A stretch of DNA of 64,000 nt from CAZCCV01 sp964497515 (GCA_964497515.1 CAZCCV010000005.1:26045-90044), one strand, 5' to 3'. Shown: positions 35,076 to 43,975, counted from the stretch's first letter. Notes: generated from the letters alone by a model not told the origin. Translations and numbers: made by a program.

Positions 35076-36266
35076 TCAGATAGCTCTATGGCTCGGTTGT
35101 ATGCACCTTCGGTCACTCGGCCTGGTGCGCAAATTGTGTATCATTTCTAGGCGGATGTGTATCGGTGCGTCACATTGAACTGCTTCGGAAAAGCAAATCC
35201 GTCGCCCATCCGATAAAGATTGCTCGGGTCGCTTCTGAGTTTTTGTCCGGACAAAGGCGAAAGCAATAGCGATTGTTGCAAGTGAAATAGAGACGGGATA
35301 CACTCCCCAATTCGTGTCACTGTCTACGAGAGATACCACTTCGGTCGACGCCCACGCAGTGGCATACGGACGTTTCTCCTGCAGCACACCTATATCGTTG
35401 TTGATCATTCGGTTGGGTGGAGCAGATAGTGCGTGCATAGCAGAGACCACCACACCCTTATAAACCTGGTTCCGCCAGTCCTCGGGTTTGTCGGGAGAAG
35501 TTTCAACAAGAATGGAAGCGATACCGCAGTCAGTGAACCATCTATGTGCCATACGCTTATCCGCCTGCTTGCTGTAGTGCGTCAGTTGAATGCTGATACT
35601 CTTTCCGCTAAGACTCGTCACGATAGACTTCGCCAGCATACGAGCTAGCCTCTCTTGGGAGCGATGCCCAAACGATGCCATCTCGAGGCAGTTGGGTCTA
35701 TAGGTATCACCCTCTACCCATTCGTGCTGGTCAATTAGTACGTGTGGACGGAATTTGTTGATGAACTCAGTAACTGCTTCTGTCTCTGGTTGTCTGGAAT
35801 TGGCCCAATCTCGATTCAAGTCGAAGCCTCTGGCGTTGTCTCGCTTTCGCGCTACAAACCCATCGGGATTGACGGTGGGGATAAATGCCACCAGCACATT
35901 CTGAAGAGAATCTCGCTGGTCGTTTTTCATACTCTTGATCAAATCCAGAGCGACATAGACGGGAAGCGGTTCGTCGCCGTGTTGTCCGCAGAGAACAAGC
36001 AAGCGGGGGCGACTATCATTTTTGAGCTGGTCTTCGAGTGTGCCAGATTTCGGATGCCGCAGGCCAACTATCGCAGCAAATATGGGTCTACCTTCTGCCG
36101 AATGGCCAATTGTAGTAACCAAAGCTGAGCCGCGTGCTTTTGCTTCCGACAATCGGTCGACAACCTCGGTATACTCATCCGGTTGAGCGCACAGTCGGCC
36201 AGCTAGCGCAGCAATGGTAAGCGCCATCAATAACGTTATCATTCCCCGCACAGGTATGCGCGTCAT
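35076..36266 (-). CDS. M14-family zinc carboxypeptidase, exported
   Basis: A 396-residue protein. A signal peptide (about 1-27) is followed by an M14 catalytic domain: zinc ligands HGDE (H96, E99), then NPDGF, DLNRDW, the third ligand in DQHEW, and catalytic Glu in VETSPD. A C-terminal membrane helix (about 320-340) and a basic tail follow. M14 enzymes trim C-terminal residues from peptides or peptidoglycan stem peptides. It lies between flagellin 1 and the fliT-like gene, 4 bp after the latter, so it is co-transcribed with flagellar genes. The substrate is unknown. Confidence 0.88.
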   Translation of the reverse strand: MTRIPVRGMITLLMALTIAALAGRLCAQPDEYTEVVDRLSEAKARGSALVTTIGHSAEGRPIFAAIVGLRHPKSGTLEDQLKNDSRPRLLVLCGQHGDEPLPVYVALDLIKSMKNDQRDSLQNVLVAFIPTVNPDGFVARKRDNARGFDLNRDWANSRQPETEAVTEFINKFRPHVLIDQHEWVEGDTYRPNCLEMASFGHRSQERLARMLAKSIVTSLSGKSISIQLTHYSKQADKRMAHRWFTDCGIASILVETSPDKPEDWRNQVYKGVVVSAMHALSAPPNRMINNDIGVLQEKRPYATAWASTEVVSLVDSDTNWGVYPVSISLATIAIAFAFVRTKTQKRPEQSLSDGRRICFSEAVQCDAPIHIRLEMIHNLRTRPSDRRCIQPSHRAI

Positions 36267-36270
36267 AGCA

Positions 36271-36699
36271 CTACAGCCTGCTGTCTAGAAATTTTGCCTG
36301 TTGCTCGGTATTTCCTTGTCCGCGATACGCCTTCATCACTCTGCTTCCGCAGTACAGCTCGAGCAGATCTGTTCGGCATTCTTCTAGTTCATTGGTAAGA
36401 ACAGATTCGCATTCCTTCTGTTTATCTATAATCTGCTGCTCACGTTCGGTTAGTTCACCCAGCATTGCTGAGAGTTCCGGATCACTCTCTTCTTTGCCTG
36501 TCAGAGTGTCCGCAAGCCGGCTCGCACACTTGCTGGCGATTTCACAAGCTTTGGTGCGTTCTTGCATTTGAACAGCAATCCCGTTCATGTCGGACGCTCG
36601 GATCGCTGTTAAGAGCTCTTCAGTCGATTTATCAAGGCTGACAAGCGCCGCAAGATAGTCGCCAGCCACTGGTTTTAGATCGAGAGTCGAGTTATTCAT
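36271..36699 (-). CDS. FliT-like flagellar chaperone
   Basis: A 142-residue helical, charged protein. The C-terminal SRVMKAYRG...FLDSRL resembles the tails of FliT/FlgN-type export chaperones. Its ATG overlaps the fliS stop (TAATG), the usual fliS-fliT arrangement. FliT binds the cap protein FliD. The assignment rests mainly on position and general character, since FliT sequences diverge strongly. Confidence 0.7.
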   Translation of the reverse strand: MNNSTLDLKPVAGDYLAALVSLDKSTEELLTAIRASDMNGIAVQMQERTKACEIASKCASRLADTLTGKEESDPELSAMLGELTEREQQIIDKQKECESVLTNELEECRTDLLELYCGSRVMKAYRGQGNTEQQAKFLDSRL

Positions 36700-37112
36700 T
36701 ATGCTGCCTTAGCGTAAGCCATCGGGGCGCCACCCGTTCGAACAGCGAGTTCAGCCTCCGCCCAGGTTTCGCGCATCTGAATCAGCATTTCGATGGCTTC
36801 TTCGACGGCTGCCGCATCATCTTTGATGTTTGCGTAGGTCAACCGGTCGAACATAAAGGTGTATATGTTTTCAAGGCTATCTGCAAGCTGAGGATCTGCC
36901 CCACGGTTCAGTGTTGCGACGAGTTCAAGCAGAATATTCTGCACCTTTCGGATGTTTGCACTCTGTTCGTCCAGCTTTTTGGCATTCATCCTCTCGAGGG
37001 CAACTCTCGCAAATCTGATAGCTGCATCGAACGACATCACCAAGAGCTTGCCTGGTGTTGCAGTAGTGACCTGGTTTTCTTGATACTGGTTATACGGGTT
37101 ATTCACCGGCAT
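36699..37112 (-). CDS. fliS: Flagellin chaperone FliS
   Basis: A 137-residue helical chaperone. N-terminal NPYNQYQENQVTTATPGKLL and VMSFDAAIRFARVA are the FliS signature; the middle has IRKVQNILLELVATLNRG. FliS keeps flagellin unfolded for export and can bind FliW in other bacteria. It lies between fliD and the fliT-like gene, the usual order. Confidence 0.95.
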   Translation of the reverse strand: MPVNNPYNQYQENQVTTATPGKLLVMSFDAAIRFARVALERMNAKKLDEQSANIRKVQNILLELVATLNRGADPQLADSLENIYTFMFDRLTYANIKDDAAAVEEAIEMLIQMRETWAEAELAVRTGGAPMAYAKAA

Positions 37113-37144
37113 TTGGCTTCCTGCCTCTCATCCATTCCTTGATT

Positions 37145-39139
37145 CTATTTCTTGGATGCGTTCCAAGAACTCACCATACCCATAATGTAGTCGCCTTGGC
37201 CTTTCAGCCTTCCCATTGTCGATTCCATTGCGGCGAACTTTCGGGAGAGGTATTCTTTTCGTGCCTCAAGTCTGGTTTCTGCTCGAGCAATATCATCGCT
37301 CAAAGATTTGATCTGATCATTAATCAATTTCTCTGCGTTCTCTGCGATTCCGGTGCCGGGCAGCGTAATGTAACTCAAGTAATCGGCGAGCTGTGCCGCC
37401 ACTCCCTTAGTGAGAGTCACTGTGCCATAGTCGCCGGGTTCGGTTGCTGCAATACTGAGCACCAGCCCGTCGGTCCTCGCATTTCCGGCTTTGCCTGTAA
37501 GAGTCTGCCCGCTGCCCACGGCTTCTTCGCCATTTATAGTCCCGGCCACGTCTGTTCCGGCAGCGCCTGTGCCTGTTCCGGATTCACCAGAAGCGTCTTC
37601 GTGGGTAACCAGCGTCGTTCCGAACCCCGAGGCTCCAGTACCCTGGTTGGATACATCAGAGATAACACTTACAGCGCCATTTGAACCGTAGCTGGTGCGA
37701 GTAAGAGTGACAAAGCTACCCGATCCAGTGCCATCGGCATTGGTTAAGCTTGCCTTCACTTTTGTCTGTGATGAAAACTCATTGATTCGCGAGACAACTT
37801 GTTCTGCAGTCATACCGGCAGTAAGCTCAATGTTCTTACCGTTGATAGTCAGCGTTTCGTCCTGCTCAAGGACGTCGCTCTGGGCGACTCCTGCTGTCAC
37901 CCTGGCTTGAGTGGCAACGGCTGTGATATGAACTGCGTAACCTATCTGATTTCCTTCAGCGTCGATATCGGTCGGTTTTGAGTTCGACCCACTCATTATC
38001 ACAGTGACAGCGCTGTTGGAGCTCTCTCCTACCGAAGCGAAAAGGTTCCTCACGCTGTCCAAGTCATCCATAAGCGCACGGTCAAGTGCCGCATCGTCGA
38101 TCTGCAGTTTGTTGTCTTTGTTGGTGGAAGTAATACCAACCTGCGACAACAGTTTGATTGTCTGATCGATGCCAGTGAGCGGGTTGAACACTTTGTTCAT
38201 TACGTCCGATTGAAGCGTACGCAATTTGGGATCAGAGAACAGAATACCCGAAGTCTTGTTTGTCTCATCGTACTTGTACTGCGCATTCAGGAATTCAACA
38301 AGATTATTGAACTGGCTGACGAATTCTTTGATGCTCTCTTTTACAGCCTTGGTGTCTTCAGTCGTCGTTATCGTTACAACCTTGTCTGGGTCAGCGTTCT
38401 GCAAATTGAGTGTGACACCAGGGATAAGGTCTGATATGGAGTTGGAATTTCTGGTAGCTGTGACAGCACCTTCGCCTTCTCCCATTACCACAATAGCATC
38501 CTGAGCAGCCTGCATCGTAGAGAATGCGGGAGCAAAGTCGCCAGTCATGTCACTGCTGATGGTTATCTCGCCGTCACTACCGCTTGTGTTGCTGGTGACG
38601 ACCAACCGGTATGGGTTCGTGGCAGAGCCATCATTTATGATTGCTGCTTTCACACCTGCGCCGGACTTGTTTATTGCATCGCGCAGTCCGGCAAGGGTGT
38701 TGTTTGTTTCATCTATCTGAACATGTTTTGGAGCACCGGAGCCGACAGTGAGAGTAATCGTCCCGGTTCCAAGCTTAGTTGTGGATGTATCCGCGTAGCC
38801 TTCGCTCTTCATTTGATGTGAGCGGGCGAGTTGGAGGACTTTTATGTAGTAAGTGCCTGCTTCAGCCTGACTTCCTGCAGAACCTGTGATCAAGCTTTCA
38901 TCGCCCGAGGAGAACGATTTGACATCGAAGTTCTTGGTCGACGCTACTGCCTCGGCTTTACTTTTCAGTGCCAGGATGCGCGTGTTGGCGTCCTGCCAGG
39001 CAGTCAGCTGGACTTTCAGATTGTCTTGTCGCAACTTGAGGGAGTTGACAGGCATCTGCTCCAGCTGTATGAGTTGCTGTATGATCTGATCGGTCTGCAG
39101 TCCGGATATGACTCCGTTGATCGATGAAGTTCCAGGCAT
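37145..39139 (-). CDS. fliD: Flagellar cap protein FliD
   Basis: A 664-residue filament cap protein. The N-terminus has SGLQTDQIIQQLIQLEQMPV and the C-terminus has a coiled coil (ISLSDDIARAETRLEARKEY-like region near residue 615) ending GDYIMGMVSSWNASKK. It is longer than most FliD proteins because of Gly/Thr/Ser-rich middle domains (about 390-590). GGGAGG lies upstream of the ATG. It is followed by fliS. Confidence 0.94.
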   Translation of the reverse strand: MPGTSSINGVISGLQTDQIIQQLIQLEQMPVNSLKLRQDNLKVQLTAWQDANTRILALKSKAEAVASTKNFDVKSFSSGDESLITGSAGSQAEAGTYYIKVLQLARSHQMKSEGYADTSTTKLGTGTITLTVGSGAPKHVQIDETNNTLAGLRDAINKSGAGVKAAIINDGSATNPYRLVVTSNTSGSDGEITISSDMTGDFAPAFSTMQAAQDAIVVMGEGEGAVTATRNSNSISDLIPGVTLNLQNADPDKVVTITTTEDTKAVKESIKEFVSQFNNLVEFLNAQYKYDETNKTSGILFSDPKLRTLQSDVMNKVFNPLTGIDQTIKLLSQVGITSTNKDNKLQIDDAALDRALMDDLDSVRNLFASVGESSNSAVTVIMSGSNSKPTDIDAEGNQIGYAVHITAVATQARVTAGVAQSDVLEQDETLTINGKNIELTAGMTAEQVVSRINEFSSQTKVKASLTNADGTGSGSFVTLTRTSYGSNGAVSVISDVSNQGTGASGFGTTLVTHEDASGESGTGTGAAGTDVAGTINGEEAVGSGQTLTGKAGNARTDGLVLSIAATEPGDYGTVTLTKGVAAQLADYLSYITLPGTGIAENAEKLINDQIKSLSDDIARAETRLEARKEYLSRKFAAMESTMGRLKGQGDYIMGMVSSWNASKK

Positions 39140-39191
39140 AGTGTCAGGCCTCCCTTATCAAAGGTTGTCTACGCATACGTATATGGCAGAG

Positions 39192-39235
39192 GTAACAGGC
39201 TGAGTGTTCTTACCATCAGACGCCCAGCCTGTTAC
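39192..39235. other. 11-bp inverted repeat between flagellin 2 and fliD
   Basis: GTAACAGGCTG (39192-39202) and CAGCCTGTTAC (39225-39235) are perfect inverted copies separated by 22 bp. In - strand transcripts this forms a strong hairpin after flagellin 2. No T run follows, so it may be a processing or partial termination signal, or a protein-binding site. Confidence 0.6.
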
Positions 39236-39292
39236 ACAACTTACGAGAGAGTCGCGGTAATCTTAGCCGCTACTCATCATCGTTCGGACTTA

Positions 39293-40117
39293 CTATTGTC
39301 TAAGCAGTTGAAGCAGGGCCTGCGGGGCCTGATTCGCTTGAGTGAGCATTGCAGTGCCAGCCTGCATCAGGATCTGGTTTCTGGTGAAAGACACCATTTC
39401 CTGGGCCATGTCAGCGTCTCTGATTGTGCTCTCAGATGCTGCGATGTTCTCTTTGGCAACTCCGAGCGACTGAATGTTGCTCTCGAGGTCTCTCTGAATC
39501 GCACCAAGATTGGCTCGTTGCGTGGATACAGTGCTAATCGCTTCGTCAAGTGCAGTGATCGCCGCCTCAGCGTCATCCTCGACATCGATGTCATCAATGC
39601 CCAGTTCGTCTGATGCGGCAGAAGCGATTTCAACATCTGTGGTCTGACCAGCGTTAGAACCGATCTGGAACACCAGCGCCTCATCTGTAGCGCTGCCATC
39701 CAGCAGCTTGACGTTGCCGAACTGGGTGTTCGAAGCGATTCTGTCGAGAGCTGCCAACGACGAACTAACCTGTGCTTGGTCGGCCTTCAGTGCGGTTTCG
39801 TCGTTTACACCGGCGTTGGCTGCGTGCAGCGCAAGGTTGCGCATGGTGCGAAGCAAGTTGTGAACCTCAGCGAGGGCGGCCTCAGCAGTCTTGATGAGGT
39901 TAACCGCATCACTCGAGTTCGATATGGCCTGTCCAAGGCCTTCTACCTGAGCTCTCAGGTTCTCGGAAATCGCCAAACCTGCCGGGTCGTCAGAAGCTCT
40001 GTTGATTCTGTAACCAGAAGACAGTTTCTCGATTGATGCTCCGAGAGCGTGGTCTGTGTTCTGCAACTGCCTGTGTGCATTCAGAGCAGCCGCATTTAGG
40101 TTGATACGAAGTGACAT
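39293..40117 (-). CDS. Flagellin (copy 2)
   Basis: A 274-residue flagellin nearly identical to copy 1. The clear residue changes are Ala for Ser in LGASIEK and AALAEV, plus a terminal Gln. It has the D0/D1 domains and lacks a large variable domain. CGGAGGAA lies upstream of the ATG, with a hairpin whose loop holds AGGATG 36 nt before the start. It follows fliW on the same strand with a 230-bp gap. Confidence 0.97.
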   Translation of the reverse strand: MSLRINLNAAALNAHRQLQNTDHALGASIEKLSSGYRINRASDDPAGLAISENLRAQVEGLGQAISNSSDAVNLIKTAEAALAEVHNLLRTMRNLALHAANAGVNDETALKADQAQVSSSLAALDRIASNTQFGNVKLLDGSATDEALVFQIGSNAGQTTDVEIASAASDELGIDDIDVEDDAEAAITALDEAISTVSTQRANLGAIQRDLESNIQSLGVAKENIAASESTIRDADMAQEMVSFTRNQILMQAGTAMLTQANQAPQALLQLLRQ

Positions 40118-40123
40118 GTCTTT

Positions 40124-40165
40124 CTTTCCTCCGTGATACGTTGCAGCCCGTGCATCCTGCCGGGC
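40124..40165 (-). promoter_or_regulatory. Candidate CsrA-binding leader of flagellin 2
   Basis: On the - strand, GCCCG-GCAGGATGCA-CGGGC (40165-40146) places AGGATG in a hairpin loop, the known CsrA recognition pattern (AGGAUG in a loop). A second GGA lies in the ribosome site CGGAGGAAAG (40133-40124). This two-site layout resembles the Bacillus hag leader. fliW lies just upstream. No csrA gene was found in the window, so function is inferred. Confidence 0.5.
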
Positions 40166-40347
40166 GATTGAGTGATAGGTCAGTGTCGGTTAAGCTTCTG
40201 TTAGCGAATCCAGGAACCTCATCGTTTAGCCTCGTAATTCACGGCCAACACGGATTCCTTTGGATTCGTATGCATTTGCATTAATCTGGCTTTGTCATCA
40301 CACTCCTTTGCTATATTCCACAGTAATCTTTGATATTACCTGAGTGA

Positions 40348-40803
40348 TTATGCCGCTTTCACCATTTCTCTTTCCGCAACTCTCTGGCCTATTGCATGTT
40401 TGGTGCTGTACAGATCATCCTGAAGCGCAATCTGGCGGCCTTCCATCGTGTGGATGTTCAGTATTATTGGCCCTACAAGGTTTGTCGTCACCACCGTTTT
40501 ATCTTTCGATATCGAGACCGTGGTGAACATCACGCAGTCGGACGGCGCGGTGAGTGTCAGCGAGTCTGCTTGATCGTCGGTCAGTTCCACCTCATAGTCT
40601 GGGAAGAATTCGTTAGGGTTAATGACCATGAAAGCCACTGCCGGATTTTCTACCGCCTGCATCCATTTTATGGCGTTTTCTGGCTGGTCTTCCAAGAGCG
40701 CATAGTTGGTGCACTCTTCGAAGCCAAGCATTCCGTCTTTGATGTGGACGATCGATTCATCTTTGACTTCAATTGTGCCGAATCTCGTTGTTTCAATCTG
40801 CAT
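40348..40803 (-). CDS. fliW: Flagellar assembly factor FliW
   Basis: A 151-residue protein. FGTIEVKDESIVHIKDGMLGFEE, then KWMQAVENPAVAFMVINPNEFFPDYEVELTD split over the chain, then TTNLVGPIILNIHTMEGRQI are FliW signatures. FliW binds flagellin or CsrA, so that flagellin synthesis is matched to export. csrA usually lies next to fliW, but the 230 bp to flagellin 2 hold no CsrA-like frame. It follows flgL after 23 bp. Confidence 0.94.
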   Translation of the reverse strand: MQIETTRFGTIEVKDESIVHIKDGMLGFEECTNYALLEDQPENAIKWMQAVENPAVAFMVINPNEFFPDYEVELTDDQADSLTLTAPSDCVMFTTVSISKDKTVVTTNLVGPIILNIHTMEGRQIALQDDLYSTKHAIGQRVAEREMVKAA

Positions 40804-40826
40804 CTCACACTCCCTAGGCGCTGACT

Positions 40827-41741
40827 TTACTTGAGGAAGTCAGTCAGCGAAGTCTGCAATACGCGGCTTGCTGTCGCTATAGCCGCTTGGTATACGTTCT
40901 GGCGTGTCATGAGCTCTATCAGCTCTTCCGCCATATCTGCATCTTCTGTTTCAGACAGAAGTATCTGCATCTTGATTTTTGAATCCATCAGTGTACTCTG
41001 GTTAGAGTCCAGCTGTTTCATTCGAGCGCCGATCTGTGAGCGCATCGATACTATGTTATCCAGATTTTTCTTCACGTCTTCGATTTTGGCCGAGATATTG
41101 GTTACATCGCCGCTCTTCACCAGATCACGCAGCTCCTGCAATGTGGTGAATACATCTGGAGTGCCAGCAACGGATGATCCGCCCACATTGAAGAGTTCGT
41201 CCCCCGTGACTGTCGAAGGGAGGTAGATTCCAGGCGCAACCTGTATCACGAATGCAGTGCTGTCACCATTATATGTGCAAGGTGGGGCTGCATTCGGATC
41301 TATCGAAAATGGCGGGTTAGTGCTGTCGCTTCCGGCAAAGATATACTTTCCGAGGTGCTGCGTGTTAGCAAGACTCCCCAGAGACTTCATAGACTCTTCC
41401 AATTGCATCGCCAACGCGTCAAGTGCAGGGCCATTGGTCGCCGGCCCACCTGCCTGAAGCGCCGCTTTCCAGACACCCTGCAGCTCATCAACTATACTAT
41501 CCAGCGTTGCACACGTCATAGACATCTGGCTGTTTGCAATATCTGCGTTGCGTTTGAACTGCTCTATTGTAGCAATGGCAGAGCGATAGGTGAGGGCTCG
41601 ACCTATGCCAGGAACGTCATCGCTCGGTCGACTGATTCGCTTACCGGTTGTAGCACGATCCTGTGCTTCCAGAAGCCTGTCCGCACTGTTCATTACACCG
41701 TGCCTGACGCCGTCAAGTATCATTCCAAGAGTGATGCGCAT
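40827..41741 (-). CDS. flgL: Hook-filament junction protein FlgL
   Basis: A 304-residue protein. N-terminal SADRLLEAQDRATTGKRISRPSDDVPGIGRAL matches the flagellin-like FlgL signature, and the C-terminus has LLSETEDADMAEELIELMTR. It joins filament to hook. It lies 3 bp after flgK and before fliW, a common order. Confidence 0.94.
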   Translation of the reverse strand: MRITLGMILDGVRHGVMNSADRLLEAQDRATTGKRISRPSDDVPGIGRALTYRSAIATIEQFKRNADIANSQMSMTCATLDSIVDELQGVWKAALQAGGPATNGPALDALAMQLEESMKSLGSLANTQHLGKYIFAGSDSTNPPFSIDPNAAPPCTYNGDSTAFVIQVAPGIYLPSTVTGDELFNVGGSSVAGTPDVFTTLQELRDLVKSGDVTNISAKIEDVKKNLDNIVSMRSQIGARMKQLDSNQSTLMDSKIKMQILLSETEDADMAEELIELMTRQNVYQAAIATASRVLQTSLTDFLK

Positions 41742-41744
41742 CTC

Positions 41745-43139
41745 TTACCTCCCGCTAGTTCCCAGGCGGTTGACGATCTGGTCGATCATCTCATCAATTA
41801 CGTTAAATATCCGTGCAGCAGCATTGTAAGATTGCTGGAAACGAACCATATTAGCCATTTCTTCATCAATGGATACGCCAGCAATTGCGTCGCGCTGCCT
41901 TCGAAGCTGTTGCATAGAAAGCTCTGCCGATTTTCCTCTGGAGTCTGCATCTCTGGTATCGGCACCAATTTGTCCTACAATCTGTGTGTAGGCGTCGTTT
42001 ATAGTCTGATTGCCGATCAGTCTCTCATATCTAATCGCCGATATCGCAGTTGCTAGATCGTTTCCGCCGCTCTTTCCGGTTGTGGATGAAGCCACTTTGG
42101 ATGTGTCACTAATGAGCGATGCATCCACAGTCATATTTGAGGCGTCTGTACCCGGAGTGAAGAAGTTGCCAGCCGGACTGCCATCGTCGAGCAGCCCAGT
42201 CGAATGAAGCTCGTTCACACGATTCACTATCGTCTCGGCAAGACGGTTCAGCGATTCGATATAACCTTCTATAGTTTCATCGCGTATTCTGATCTGACCG
42301 GAGATTTCACCGCCACTCGTTAGAACCTCTGAGCCGTTGTCTGCCCAACTGATTCTTGACCAGCCATGAGGCCCTTCGGTAATCTCCACTTCAGACGTCA
42401 GCGATCCTTGGACGAGGTTTTTGCCGCCAATGCTGATCATCATTCCGCCGCCTCTTCCCCCTGACAGTTCAAACTTAGTTATCGCAGAGAGTTGGTCGAG
42501 AAGCATATCTCTCTGGTCGAGTAGGTCGTTTGGAACGCTGTTCTCATCGGGGCAGCGCAATATTCGTTCGTTCAATTGAGCAATATTGCGAGCGATGGTA
42601 TTGATCTGTCCTGCGTTATCTACAATACACCGGTCTGCGATCTCCTGAGTGTTTCTAAAATCTGTATATAGCGTAGTGATTCTCTGCGCCAGTGCTACAC
42701 CGCCCTGGACAATGGCTACTCTCGCCGGCTGGCTTTCTGGGGAAGCTGCAAGATCTTCCCACGAGTTCCAGAACGCATCTATAGCGGCAGATAGGCCCAG
42801 GTCACTCGGCTCCGAAAGCAGAGCTTCCACCTGAGCAAGTGCGTCTTTCCGATAGCTCCACTGTCCTTTTGCCTGGTTTGATATACGAACCTGATCGTCT
42901 ATTTGGTCGGTCTGCGCGCGTCTGATGGTCTGAACAATAACCCCTGTTCCGAGTAGTGGAACACCGACGCCAGTAGTTGCGGCCTTCTGCTTGGACGCCG
43001 AACCAGCAAGGAATACAGCCTCTTGCCTGTGATAGCCCTCCGTGCCAGAGTTTGCTATGTTATGAGCTGTTGTGCTCAAAGCATACTGGTTCGCACGCAG
43101 TGCTCCTAAAGCCAAATTTAGAGTGAAGAATGATGGCAA
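41745..43139 (-). CDS. flgK: Hook-filament junction protein FlgK
   Basis: A 464-residue protein. The N-terminus has LGALRANQYALSTTAHNIAN SGTEGYHRQEAVF, the hook-associated signature. The C-terminus has SIDEEMANMVRFQQSYNAAARIF. The middle includes the DLLDQRDMLLDQLS motif of FlgK. It is preceded by flgN, whose product is the chaperone for FlgK and FlgL. Confidence 0.95.
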   Translation of the reverse strand: MPSFFTLNLALGALRANQYALSTTAHNIANSGTEGYHRQEAVFLAGSASKQKAATTGVGVPLLGTGVIVQTIRRAQTDQIDDQVRISNQAKGQWSYRKDALAQVEALLSEPSDLGLSAAIDAFWNSWEDLAASPESQPARVAIVQGGVALAQRITTLYTDFRNTQEIADRCIVDNAGQINTIARNIAQLNERILRCPDENSVPNDLLDQRDMLLDQLSAITKFELSGGRGGGMMISIGGKNLVQGSLTSEVEITEGPHGWSRISWADNGSEVLTSGGEISGQIRIRDETIEGYIESLNRLAETIVNRVNELHSTGLLDDGSPAGNFFTPGTDASNMTVDASLISDTSKVASSTTGKSGGNDLATAISAIRYERLIGNQTINDAYTQIVGQIGADTRDADSRGKSAELSMQQLRRQRDAIAGVSIDEEMANMVRFQQSYNAAARIFNVIDEMIDQIVNRLGTSGR

Positions 43140-43153
43140 GGTTCTTCCTCCTG

Positions 43154-43594
43154 TTAGACCATCTGATCCAACATTACCGATGATCCACTGGCTGCGTTAG
43201 CAGATTGCTGCCCACAGCTTGCAAGGCTGGAGATCAGTTTAATTGAGAAATCAACAAAGCTCTTCGCATTGGTCAACAGCTCTGCGTTCATCCAAACAGA
43301 AGACTTGAGCTGTTTTGCCATATCAGATGTCGATTCTATAAGAGCATCTCTTTCTCGAATGAACTCACCGCTCGGACTATCCAGTTCGGTGTTGAGTGCA
43401 TTCTCTCGCTTGTCCAGTCGCTCGATGTCAGCCAGAATCGGATCAAACCTGCTGAGGTTTTCTGCTAGGTCGGAGTGTCGGCAATCCGTGAGAATGCTCT
43501 GCTGCTCCGTAGAAAGCGAAAGCAGTACCTCATATTTCTCAAGCCTCTGACGACAAATCGAGATTATCTCAGTTTCTATGGCAGCGTAGTTCAC
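43154..43594 (-). CDS. flgN: FlgN-like export chaperone
   Basis: A 146-residue helical protein with a long charged helix pair. It lies between flgM and flgK, exactly where flgN is expected, and has the size and character of FlgN. GTG 43594 is preferred: it overlaps the flgM stop (GTGA), and GGAGG lies 9 nt upstream. ATG 43603 sits directly on that ribosome site. Family resemblance alone would be weak. Confidence 0.75.
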   Translation of the reverse strand: MNYAAIETEIISICRQRLEKYEVLLSLSTEQQSILTDCRHSDLAENLSRFDPILADIERLDKRENALNTELDSPSGEFIRERDALIESTSDMAKQLKSSVWMNAELLTNAKSFVDFSIKLISSLASCGQQSANAASGSSVMLDQMV

Positions 43595-43899
43595 TGGTTC
43601 CATCCTCCGACTCTGCCCGAAGCAGTGGCGGCTGATGCTATGCAATCAGCGAGATCTCTGCTGTCGAAGGTATAGGATTCAGCATCAATCTTCGACCGAA
43701 TGCTGTTGATTAAGCTGGTTCGCACGTCCGGCAAATCAGCGATAGTCTGCTTCACTTTTTGCATTTCGGCGGCCTTTGGCGAGAGGATCAGCTCGTCGGG
43801 TCTCCTCGCCCCATCTATCGCTGTGCTGTTGGCCGGGCCATACACTTTGTTCAAGTGCACGGATAGTACTCTATGTATCTCGGCGTTGTTGATATGCAT
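43591..43899 (-). CDS. flgM: Anti-sigma-28 factor FlgM
   Basis: A 102-residue protein. DELILSPKAAEMQKVKQTIADLPDVR, then IRSKIDAESYTFDSRDLADCI, match the FlgM core that wraps FliA. FlgM is exported through the completed hook, freeing FliA. ATG 43899 has GAAGGG 9 nt upstream and replaces a longer in-frame start at 43944. A sigma-28-like promoter precedes it (43949-43975). Confidence 0.88.
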   Translation of the reverse strand: MHINNAEIHRVLSVHLNKVYGPANSTAIDGARRPDELILSPKAAEMQKVKQTIADLPDVRTSLINSIRSKIDAESYTFDSRDLADCIASAATASGRVGGWNQ

Positions 43900-43948
43900 A
43901 CTCTGCACCCTTCCTGGTTGCTTCGATTTGCGAGCTACGTCCATATGT

Positions 43949-43975
43949 ATCTCGACACTCTGATCCAGTACTTTA
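43949..43975 (-). promoter_or_regulatory. Sigma-28-like promoter of flgM-flgN-flgK-flgL
   Basis: On the - strand: TAAAGTAC, 11 bp, GTCGAGAT. The -35 matches the FliA consensus TAAAGTTT at 6 of 8 positions, with the standard 11-bp spacing. The -10 matches GCCGATAA at 5 of 8. The start should fall near 43942, about 40 bp before flgM. This fits class III control of the hook-associated genes. Confidence 0.6.

Noticed and set aside
40118..40347. csrA in the gap between fliW and flagellin 2
   Set aside because: I translated the - strand by eye; only very short frames occur and none resembles CsrA.
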